From contig MNCI01022121.1 in the NCBI GenBank assembly GCA_015680685.1, forward strand, positions 335,515 through 399,514: a stretch of DNA of 64,000 bases, read 5' to 3'. This DNA is from Gnetum montanum. Lineage: Eukaryota; Streptophyta; Gnetopsida; Gnetales; Gnetaceae. Positions 55,101 through 64,000 of the stretch are shown piece by piece; positions within the stretch are counted from its first letter, which is position 1, and each line of letters starts with the position of its first letter. Position numbers and translations under genes: made by a program. Below the pieces are notes generated by a model. It saw nothing but the letters and a program-made list of their open reading frames with translations, did no database searches and had not been told where the DNA came from.

Positions 55101-55985
55101 GTCTATTATAAATCTATGCTAAAAGTCTTCTGATCATCTAGAAGCCTTGATGCAAGTGTAAATGTGTGCTACAAGTTGCATCAAGACTTTCATTACTGAT
55201 AGAAAGCACACTACTAAACACACTTGCTTGTAGTCTATGTAAAAATCCTACTAAAAGTGCATCTGTTGAGGGGTATAGTCATGGTTTCCAAGTAACTTGT
55301 GATCAATAAAATTAGGAAGAGTTCCAAACCAAAATTTGTGTTGGAAGTCTTTCAATCATTTGAAAGCCTCGATGCAAGTGTGAATGCACACTACTACTTG
55401 CATTAGGTCCTTTATTAGTGACTTTGAGCATGCTGCTAGATGCAATCCCTCACAATGTATGTGTAAAAATCTTACTAAAAGTGCATCCGTCGAGGGGTAG
55501 TAATGGTTTCCAAGTAACTAGTAATCAATAGAAGTGAGGTTACTTTCAAGGCCAAGTGCGAGTGGACTACTCTTGGAAGTCCCTCACAGTCCTTTGTATA
55601 TCAATGATGGAAGTCTTTTGATCATTTGAAAGCCTTGATGAAAGTGTGAATATGTGCTACTAGTTGCATTAGACCTTCTGCTAGCAACTACAAGCATGTT
55701 GTTGGATGTACCCCCTCGTAGTCTATGTAGAATTCCCACTAAAAGTGCATTCATAAACTAGAACTAGCAGTTACAAACTAATTGGTGATCATTAGAAGTG
55801 TGAAGAATTTCAAGGTCGACTACGAGTGGACTACTACTAGTAGTCCCTTGCAGTCTATTGTAAATCTATGTTGGAAGTCTTCCGATCATCCGAAAGCCTC
55901 AATGTAAGTGTGAATATGCACTACTGATCGCATTATGACTTTCGGAATTGATTGTAGGCATCCCGTTGGATGCACCTCCTTGCAA
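52150..55985 (+). repeat. satellite-like array, ~264-bp unit, about 14 copies
   Basis: The phrase CAATGCAAGTGTGAATG recurs at about 52311, 52575, 52839, 53072, 53597, 53860, 54130, 54381, 54632, 54896, 55149, 55370, 55635 and 55900. Spacing is mostly 251-265, with shorter units (221, 233) and one degenerate copy near 53330. Each unit holds TCTATGTAAAAATCCTAC, GGTAGCAGTGGTTTCCAAGTAACTAGTGATCA and CCTCATAGTC-like phrases. Units are diverged and have no coding frame. Confidence 0.88.
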
Positions 55986-56205
55986 TTTTTAAATTATAAC
56001 TATGAAAGGATGTGATACACATCAAATCACACCTGCAAAAAATAGTATACATAAAGCAAATGAACAAAAAATATTAACCAAGTTTTCAATAAATTTTGAC
56101 ATTGTTGCTAGGTGAAGAGAAGTAGTAGGAAGAAGGGTCGCAGTGATTTCAAAGCTATGTATGGTGGTTGATTTTAATTTGAAATTTGTGTTTATCATTT
56201 ATAGT
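55986..56205. other. short unique flank between satellite and Tat element
   Basis: No feature recognised. The five bases before the LTR are ATAGT, the expected left copy of a target duplication whose partner lies beyond the window. Confidence 0.5.
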
Positions 56206-56941
56206 TGTACTGACCAAAAATGTCAGTGACTAGAAAACACTGAGGGGTCAGCGGGCATGACAATCTCGACCTTGTACCCGTAGGAGGGCCATGCTAGGAG
56301 TGTGTGTGGATACGAGGTGCCCTGAAAAATATATGTTGCAAGGCTATCATTTATAGTGTGTGTGTATAGACAGGGACTTAATCAATGTATATATAGCATT
56401 TTGCAACATATATTTTTGAAATGGGAACAAAAATGTAATGTGATGCTTGAAAGTAAATAAGTAGAATGATACCCGCAAGTAAATAAAACAAGAAATAATG
56501 TAGGGAATAATGCAACATGTGATAGTAATAAGAAAAAAAGTAAAATACAGTTAGGAGAATGCACCACTCCAAAGCTACAAATTTGCTCTGCTAAGGTGGA
56601 TACAGTCGATTGCACTGCATGACAAAGTGTAGCGATCCCAAGAGTAACCAAGGTGCGCAGAGTGAGCAGCTTGTGCACTTGGACATGGACTTTGATGTTG
56701 ATAGCACAAGGATTCTACCAAGGTGGTAGAAAAGGGGGCAGAATCGAATGTTAGTTGGGGATGCTAACTATTCTCCGTGTCAAAACAGAAAGCTTACAAT
56801 GCTCGATGCTGCAACTAGAGAGAATGTCAGCCAGAAAAGCGAGAAGGTCAAATAGAAGAGCAAGCTGAAAGAGAGAGCCAGTGAGTCAAAGAGCCAGAGA
56901 GACTAGAAATCAAGAGCTAGTTTTTGTGTTGCTTCTTAGGG

Positions 56942-56950
56942 TATTTATAG
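56942..56950 (-). promoter_or_regulatory. TATA box of this LTR
   Basis: CTATAAATA on the minus strand in CCTATAAATACCC. Confidence 0.6.
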
Positions 56951-57182
56951 GACCAAGGGCATGCGAAAGGGGCCATTTGGAAGCCACGTGCCTTGGACCT
57001 TTTGCTAACTTGCTCATGCTGCACATGCCAATATGGTCATTAGATGCTCATGACCGTTGTGACTGTGAGTCTGCAATGTCACAATTGTGAGCATGCCATG
57101 TTGTAATTGCATTGTCAATGTCTGGAGGCATGTGCCAATGGTCCAATTAGGTGAAGTGCATTGATGTTGCACAACCACCTGC

Positions 57183-57715
57183 ATGCCTTGCTATGCTTTG
57201 TAGTGTAGCATGCTTGGCATAACATAGCACCTTGTCGAGAATTCTGCTACATGTGTGATGCATTCTTGCTATGCTATGCTACACTATGTAGTGTAGCATA
57301 TCATAGCAACTAGCCTTAGTCGCAAAAACTTTGCTAATTTGCAAACTTTGCTGCCCGCAATGCAAGATTTGTGAACTTCGTTGTTCCTGCCCTTTGAGCT
57401 AGCTTCTGTCTCTTTTGCAGGATTGGTACACCTTGTTGTGCCTTGCAGCTTAGCATAGCATAGTAGCAGACATGGTCTGCCACTTCTTAGCTTCTGTCTC
57501 TTCTGCAAGATTGCTATGCCTCGCTGCACCTTGCAGTTTAGCTATTTTCTGCTTCTTGATGGAAAGGAACATCATTGAAGAGCTCAAAACTGGGCAAGGA
57601 GATTGGCTGTGAAGCTATTTCCATGCTACGTCACGTGGTGTAGCATAGCATAGTACTTTGTTCTGCAATTTCCTTTTGAAGCTTGCTACGCTACACAACG
57701 TAAAGTAGTGTAGCA
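57183..57715 (-). repeat. U3 hairpins of the second element
   Basis: The best is 57265-57310: CTTGCTATGCTATGCTACACTA against TAGTGTAGCATATCATAGCAAC, with about 20 of 22 pairs. It corresponds to 28911-28956 and 45015-45060 but with different words. Confidence 0.75.
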
Positions 57716-57982
57716 GACTCCGTGACTTAGGAAACTTGCCGAACTATTTCTTGTGCACACAGAGTGTTGCGGCCAACTCCACATCATTTTTGAGTAGGCT
57801 GTTAGCTAGGCAAGCTACTTAGGTAAACAAGTAACATGACCTATAGAGCCTACTAACACCTAAAGTAGAAAATTTTCCAAACTGGCTAGCCTAAGCTCAG
57901 GGCATTTTTCTCTCGATGAACTACCATAGTGTTGCATGGATTGCAAGGCCTGGTAAAGCCAGGATGACCTTGCATTTTTTGA

Positions 57983-58059
57983 GGTGTTTCATTAGCCCCT
58001 CTTTGTCGATGTCTAGAGAGTAGGCTTGATAAACGTCAGCAAAGAATACAAAACACCAT
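57983..58059 (-). other. polypurine-tract palindrome of the second element
   Basis: Minus-strand CGACAAAGAGGGGCTAA precedes the LTR start at 57991; the opposing arm ends AAAACACCA at about 58058. Confidence 0.75.
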
Positions 58060-59040
58060 AGCAGGTGAAATGCTAAGGTTGCCACTTGGTGAGTGTTGAA
58101 GCATCACTTAGCTGCACTTGAGAGTGTTGCATTGATTGTGCAGAGGCTAACGCAGAGAGCAAAGATGATGTTTAGCAGAGTTTCTCATTAGAGTGATCTG
58201 AGGAACTCATCCATGTTTTCATATTTGGTTGGCATTGTTGTTCAACCTCTTGTAGGACAGGTGTTTCCTTCACGGGATGAGTTGCATTACATCCATGAAG
58301 GGTTTTGTCCTGCCTACAAATGTGTTCCATGTGGCGAGCTGTGTTATGCACATCATGGAACTTGCAGTGGTGTTTCCCTGGCAGTGAGCTGTGTTACGTG
58401 CACCATGGGAGTTTGCACTCTATAGTACCCAAGCTAGTAGAGGCACTCGCTTCACGACGTGGTAGCATTTGCTGCTATGGCAAGATGCGCCCGTGGGGGT
58501 GAAGGTCTTGCTAGCTGCAAATGTTGGTGAAGCTCTTGGACATCCATGTTGGTGCATGGTGTCCAAAGAAAGAAGGCCAGTAGTGGCCTGGGTAGCACTC
58601 GCATGGAGGAACTAGTCCTGAAGGCACAAAGAGTTGTTGTGGGTGCAGATGCTCTGGAATCCCTACCAGGGGATTGCATTCCTAGTTCAGCTATGGGATT
58701 AGCTACCACATAGCTAACCATCATGCAAGTCTAGGTATTGGCAGGGAGCTGAAGTAACAATATTGCGGCTGGGCCACAATACTATCGATACTCCAAATGT
58801 GAGAACTAGCCCCAAAACCACTGTTAGGGCAAGGAGCCTTGGCGACGGTAGGTTCGAAGAGCCAGTATAATGTCATGTGACATTTTTGAAGGGTCAACAT
58901 GATGCCAAGGGTGGTGACACCACACATGCTCCAAACCACATTCCCATTATGTCATGAATTGCACTCTGGAGCCACAACAAAGCACCCACGCGTTGGCATC
59001 ATGCTTGCTCGCTCAATGTGTATTTGGTGCATGCTGTGAT
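58060..59040 (-). other. 3' non-coding internal region
   Basis: Collinear with 29618-30945 and, in reverse, with 6370-7362. No coding frame is supported. Confidence 0.65.
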
Positions 59041-59285
59041 GCAATGTGAACCAGTTCAAGGTCTTGGTAGACCATGTGCTAGTTTAAGCTCTCAGTAGGC
59101 TGCTATGCCTGTTTAAGGTCCCAGTAGACCGTACATGCCAATTTAACATCATAGAGGACACTGCTTGATGTAGTTGCTAGTTTAACGTCATAGCGGATGA
59201 TCCTCGATGCTGCTAGTTTATTGTCATTGTAGATGCTACTCGGTGCTATTGCCAATTTAGTGTCATAGCAGAGGATGCTTGATGT
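59041..59285 (-). repeat. array of CTAGTTTAACGTCATAGCGGA units after pol
   Basis: Seven or eight units of 30-40 bases change gradually from CAGTTCAAGGTCTTGGTAGACC to TTTAGTGTCATAGCAGAGG. Confidence 0.8.
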
Positions 59286-59294
59286 CGTTGTACT

Positions 59295-62200
59295 TCAGAC
59301 GTAGTACAACTTGGGAAACGAGTGATTAATTGGGTTGGTGAACTCATTTTCATCCATGTCCATGAACTTGAAGGCTCCATTCCTAAAGGATTTAGTAACC
59401 ATGTAAGGGACTTCCCAGTTGGCTGAGAATTTTCTCATGTGCTCATGGATAGCCTTGAGGACGAGGTCTTCCTTTTGCACTAGCTGACAATGTAGGTCTA
59501 CATGGTGCTTCTGTTGCTACTTGCTTTGGTAGTGCTTGATACATTTTAGTGTCTACTCGTGCTCCTCCTCCACCCAGTCAAGGTCAATGGTTCGTGACTT
59601 GTTGTTCTGGGCTTCACCTACGATGTCTGTGAGGATTATCTGGAGTGATGGTACCTGCAACTCAAGAGGCAATATAGCTTTAGATCTGTAAATGAGACTG
59701 TAAGGGATCTTACTTGTTGTAGTCATGCATATCATTTGGTAGGCCCAAAAAACGTAGAGGATTTTCTCATGCCACGGCCTCTTGGTGTTGTTAAGCATCC
59801 GCTTCAGCAAGTTGATGATGGACTTATTTGTAGCCTCCACCTACATGTTCTCCTATGGATAGTAAGGGGAAGAAAATGATTATTTAATGCCTAGGTTACT
59901 ACAGAAGGTTCAGGTTTCTGTACTGCTGAAATGTGGCCCATTTTCGGTTGCAATAGTCATTGAAAGCCCAAACCTTGTTACTATGTTGTTGAGGATGAAA
60001 TGGCAGATTTGCTACAACATCGTCTTCCTTAGGGGAATAGCTTCCACCCACTTGGTAAAGTACTTAGTGGCGGTGATAATGAATCTATGCCCCGTAGAGG
60101 ACTTAGGCATAATAGGCTCTATGAGGTCTAATCCCCATCATTGGAAGGGCCACGTGATTTGCGTTGGGTGCAGGTCTGTAGGCACTATGTGTATGAGATT
60201 TGAATATCTCTGGCACGTGTCGCACATCTTGACTTTCGATAAGTAGTCACATTCCATGTGGGGCCAATAGTACCCTAGGCATCTGATTTTGGCATTCATA
60301 GCCCTGGGTGCTATGTGTCCACCGCACAGCCCCTCATGTACCTCATTAACTACCTCCTGCACTTGCTTGCCACCCAAGCATACTAGCAATATCCCGTCAT
60401 AGGGCGTTGGCATAGGGCATCATTTCCCATGAGCACATACTACCGAGCATGCTTAAAGATTGCATCTCTCTTGGCAGATGTCAATCCTTCTAGGGGATCA
60501 CCATGCTATAGATAAGTTTTAATGTTGGCATACCACTCCTAGGTATCCATATCGCCGACAGATGCCACGTGCTCCATCTGTGTGATAAGCTCTACACATT
60601 CTATAATCGGGGTTGGAATGTTTGCCAGGGAATGTGATGTGATATTTAACGCAAGGGTAGCTAAGCCATCTACCACAATGTTTTCGTTACGTGGCACTTT
60701 TCGCACATCTATGATTGTAAATTTTTTAAGCAGGATCTTCGCTAGATCATAGTAGGGTTGCAGGTGTGTAGCCTTGCAAGCGTAGACTTCAGTGATTTGA
60801 TTCACAACTAGTTGTGAATCTCCCCAGACGGCCAGGTGTTGTATGTGTAGCACTTGGGTAGTTAAGAGGCCTCTAAGTAGCCCCTCATATTCTACCATAT
60901 TGTTGGTGCAAGGGAACATAAATCAATAAGCATATGGGTGCATTTCCCTAGAGGGGAACATGATTATGGCATCGGCACTATCTCCTCACGTGGTTGATGC
61001 ACTGTTAAAATGTAAGATGGCTTCGAAATGTGACAGGACAACATGGACATTCCTGATATATTCATCTGGGAATTCGAGGTCTATGGTTTCCTGGTCATCG
61101 ATTGGCAAAGCCTTGAGTTGGGTCGCTATGGCTTGACCCTTTGTCGATGATTGACTTACATAGTGTAAATCAAACTTTGCGATTATTGCCTTCCATCAGG
61201 CTATCCTGCTGCTTTAATATAAGTTGTTAGTGATAGCCTGGAGTACATTGCTCTTGCAAATGATGTTGGTTGTGCTATGTAACAGGTAATGCTACCACTT
61301 TTTTAGTGTGAAAACTAAGGCTAGGAAATTCCTTTCCACTTCGTTGTACCTTGCCTCATGCGCTATTAGTGCATGACTCAGGTAATACACCGGTATCTTG
61401 GAACCGTCGTCTTGTTTCTGACACAACATTGCAGTGACTGACATGTCGAAGGTGGTGAGGTAGATGAAGAAGGGTTTGTTCCTTTGTGGGGGATGCACAG
61501 TCGGGAGGTGGGAGAGTTCCTTCTTTAGGTTGTTGAAGGCTTATTGACAATGGGTTATCCATTTAAAGTTAACCCCCTTCTTTAGAAGATGTTGCATGGG
61601 GTGTAACTTGTTGGTCAACCTTGCTATAAACCTTTGAATAAACTGTACCCTACCTTGTAAACCACGTAACTCTTTTAGGTTTGTGGGAGATGCTAGCTTG
61701 ATGATGGCTTTGACTTTATCAGGGTCTACCCGTATTCCAGCCTCTGATACTACAAATCCTAACATGCACCTAGTTTTCACCTCGAAGACGCACTTCTTGG
61801 AATTAAGGCATAGATCGTGCATTTGGTAGCATTTGATGATTACCCCTAGATCATGTGGGTGATCAACTGCTTCTTTGGACTTGATTGCTATATCGTCCAC
61901 GTAGTAGTTTAATGTTTCTAGGATTTAGTCACTAAAAATGTAAGTCATGGCTCATTGGTAGGTTGCTCCAGCATTCTTGAGACCAAAAGGCATCATAGTG
62001 TAGCAGAAGGTCCCTCAAGGGGTTATGAAGGTTGTTGAAAGCTGGTGCTTTGGGTTAATGTAGATTTGGTTCTATCTAGAGAAGCCATTCATGAAGGATA
62101 GCAAAGCATGGCCAACCATGGTTTCGATGAGCTGATCAATGCTTGGAAGTGGAAAGTTGTCTTTGATTATTGCCTTGTTTAAGTCCCAGAAGTCTATACA

Positions 62201-62763
62201 TATCTGTATTCCTCTCATTTTCTTCAAAACCACAACGACATTTGACATCCACTTTGAATAGTCAATCACGTTGATGAAACCTGCTTGGTATAGCTTAGTG
62301 AGTTCCTCCCTCATGGCTAGTGTGATTTTTGGCTTAACTTTGTGAGCCTTCTGCATGACTACCTTTACGTGTGGGTCTAGGACAATGTTGTGCTGAATCA
62401 ACCACGGGTCCAAACCTGGCATGTCACTATAGGACCATGCGAAGACATCGATGTTGTCTTGCAGAATCATAGCTACATTTTTGTGCATTTGCGTGTCTAG
62501 AAGGGAGCTAAGTTTCAAGGTTTTCACCTCTCCCTTTGACGTGGTCATAGGTGTCTCAATGAGAGGGTCCTTGGTACATCCCTGGCCTCTATGTCTAGGG
62601 CTTTGACTAGATTCTTGGGCCAATCTGGGAATGCTTCTAGGGCTACTATAGTGCTAGTTGTGGTCGACCACTAGTCGATCATGTCGAGGTTCAACTGTCT
62701 CGTGAGCTCACCCTGTGGCCCTGCCAACGTTAAAGGCATGGAAAGGTCATGATGGATTCCCAT
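59295..62763 (-). pseudogene. pol of the second element: RT, two RNases H, integrase
   Basis: The ATG at 62763 opens M-G-I-H-H-D-L-S, matching the start of the other pol. RT (about 62580-61560) includes KVKPKITLAMREELTKLYQAGFI, LKKMRGIQICIDFWDLN and an intact Y-V-D-D (about 61890-61901). RNase H lies at 61498-61292. The archaeal-type RNase H (60919-60539: NMVEYEGLLRGL, GDSQLVVNQI, NIVVDGLATLA) is the Tat signature. Integrase (60413-59304) has an HHCC region and GLDLIEPI, but TDNG is TENG, and VEATNK supplies the Glu. Several stops and frameshifts make it inactive, though it is better preserved than 31301-34751. Confidence 0.85.
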
Positions 62764-63330
62764 CTTCTACTTGACCTACCATCATAAGATGAAAGCTTGG
62801 TTAAGCGGCACCCATTGGGAGAGGTTGCGTATGATGAAAATTTTGCAAAGTAGTGATGAGACTATGTAAAGATTGAAGCTTTCTAATTTAAGGTCATGGT
62901 AAACGGTAAAGACATGAGAGTGCAAGATTGCTAAGAATGAGAAATTTTTGATGTAAAAGTGCAAAACTGCAAAATCGTTAACATGCCAATGCCAAGCTAC
63001 TAGTTTAGTATCATTTCAGAGTACCAGATTATATCATGCAAAGTTTTAAGATGCAAAATGGTAGTATGTGGAATGAGAAAAGGAAAATGCGAAAAAAGGT
63101 AAAACCGTTAAGGCAAAACATGTAGGCTGCTAACACGAAACTGCTAGAAATGATGATATTGCCAATGCAAAACTTCAGGAAGGTGCAAGACTATCCATGT
63201 CATTGTAGGACTATAACTATAACAGGTTGGGATTGCTAGTTTAGGTTCTTTCCGGACCGTTAGGAATGTAACTACACTAGAAGTGTAACCATGCTAGGAT
63301 TGCTAGTTTAGAGTCTTTTCAAACTCATCA
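62764..63330 (-). repeat. spacer with diverged array between pol and cargo
   Basis: Units resembling CTAATTTAAGGTCATGGTAAAC occur at about 62880, 63000, 63235 and 63306, the counterpart of 34870-35165. Immediately upstream of the pol ATG (minus strand) a pyrimidine-rich stretch ends in TGGTAG, as in the other element. Confidence 0.55.
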
Positions 63331-63533
63331 TGTTGTGATTGTTAGGATTTTCGGTTCCTTAATCAAAAATATATATATATTTCTTTCTAGAAAGGAAGCA
63401 GTTGGCTTGAAGCGTGTTAAGGCTTTAATGTCAATAGTGTTATGGTGTCGTGGCAAGCATGCTATGCTATATAGCGTGCTCTGCATTAATTGAAGGGAGA
63501 GAGAGGAAAGTTTCCCCACTTTGTTATTATAGC

Positions 63534-63540
63534 TATAAAT
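63534..63540 (+). promoter_or_regulatory. TATA box of the second cargo gene
   Basis: TATAAAT in AGCTATAAATGGGGG, on the strand opposite to pol; counterpart of 35355-35363. Confidence 0.65.
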
Positions 63541-63688
63541 GGGGGTTAAACCTTGGCAATTTTTTCATTTTTATTGTAAGAGTGTAGAGCCCACATCAGA
63601 GCACAAGGTGATTTCGGAGCATGGAGCGATTGTAATAGTGGCTAGAGGAGTAATTTTTAGCTAAGAACATGCATCTCCAATTGAGACC

Positions 63689-63798
63689 ATGGCTCCTAAG
63701 ACTCATTTGGTGCTCACAAGGGTTGAGGAGGTGAAGGAGGTCCTGGGGCATGCACCTCAAGCATGCATTGCGGCGTGGCAGAGCATGAAGTTGACCCA
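63689..63798 (+). CDS. first coding exon of the antisense cargo gene, second copy
   Basis: An ATG in GAGACCATGGCTCC (good plant context) opens a 36-codon frame, beginning M-A-P-K-T-H-L-V-L-T-R-V-E-E-V-K-E-V-L-G. It stays open to a GTAGGT donor at 63799. The first 150 bases after the TATA box and this exon align with 35385-35591, where the ATG itself is not conserved. The rest of the gene lies beyond the window, with probable intron sequence to 64000. Function unknown; very short exon, so the call depends on the comparison of the two copies. Confidence 0.5.
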
Positions 63799-64000
63799 GT
63801 AGGTTACTATATACCCTTCGCCTCTTTGTTTTTGTGCTTTTGGTTATCTTCTGCTCTTGTTTTGCATCCTATTTATTTTTCATTCATTCTTGGCTCTCTA
63901 CGTTTTATGCAGTCATGTCAGTTTAACCTTTGTACCATCGCCATTTCCATTTCAGTCATGGTAGATGTATGAATGTTATATCGTGGTTGCATGCAAGGCC

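Larger units (their letters stand above)
56206..57991 (-). mobile_element. 3' LTR of the second subfamily-B element
   Basis: 1786 bp, plus-strand TGTACTGACC to GGTGTTTCA. It carries hairpins at about 57183-57715, a minus-strand CTATAAATA at 56942-56950, and a U5 part that matches 8860-9005 in reverse (TGAGGGGTCAGCGGGCATGA). Confidence 0.82.
56206..64000 (-). mobile_element. second subfamily-B Tat element, 3' part (runs off the right edge)
   Basis: On the minus strand: cargo-gene region (64000-63534), array, pol (62763 to about 59295), array, 3' non-coding region, polypurine palindrome, and 3' LTR (57991-56206). The order is that of the 17.9-kb element. Gag and the 5' LTR are outside the window. 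Confidence 0.85.

Noticed and set aside
59887-60246. Plus-strand 119-residue frame
   Set aside because: It is the complement of the minus-strand integrase region.
1-64000. tRNA, rRNA and intact host protein genes
   Set aside because: None found: no cloverleaf with conserved arms or rRNA segment was recognised by reading, and no long unbroken non-transposon frame exists.

Overview
This window is intergenic, repeat-dominated nuclear DNA of a vascular plant with a retrotransposon-swollen genome. The signs are giant Ty3/gypsy elements with two RNase H domains (Tat/Ogre-type), an Athila-type relic, an L1-like LINE, an endogenous caulimovirid with a single-polyprotein layout, and a fragment of an NLR resistance gene. 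That caulimovirid layout fits a gymnosperm or fern better than a typical flowering plant, but this is inference. I find no intact ordinary host gene. Almost every reading frame is broken, and CpG is scarce except in the first 3.5 kb.

Layout. 1-3434: 3' end of a plus-strand Tat-type element (integrase, short-repeat array, polypurine-tract palindrome, 1.2-kb LTR). It has landed in the repeat array of a minus-strand relative whose pieces occupy 3435-6369. 6370-9005: 3' end of another plus-strand element of a second LTR subfamily (B). 9622-12110: decayed Athila-type pol. 12180-24486: three pieces of one endogenous pararetrovirus arranged minus, plus, minus, the first two head to head. 24487-26330: broken coiled-coil gene of unknown origin. 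27300-46300: a LINE reverse transcriptase split by a complete 17,948-bp minus-strand Tat element (27690-45637) with recognisable LTRs, primer-binding site, polypurine tract and near-perfect 5-bp target duplications. 46835-48803: small non-autonomous LTR element. 51005-51861: NLR fragment. 52150-55985: about 14 copies of a ~264-bp satellite. 56206-64000: the 3' LTR, pol and start of the cargo gene of a second subfamily-B element, running out of the window.

The most interesting system is the cargo of the subfamily-B Tat elements. Between gag and pol, on the opposite strand from the retroelement genes, lies a gene with its own TATA promoter and several introns. Downstream of 37358 the exons join in one frame across four introns (phases 0, 1, 1, 0) and end at a stop at 40181. 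Within the transcription unit, 36444-36899 resembles an FCP1/NLI-interacting-factor (HAD) phosphatase domain. The promoter and first coding exon recur at the same place in the second element (63534-63798), so the cargo belongs to the family. Being antisense to the genomic RNA explains how its introns could survive retrotransposition. Arrays of a short AGTTTAAGGTCATAG-like word flank the cargo and also follow pol. The LTRs carry hairpins whose two arms change together between copies, and the polypurine tract lies inside a palindrome that includes the LTR terminus.
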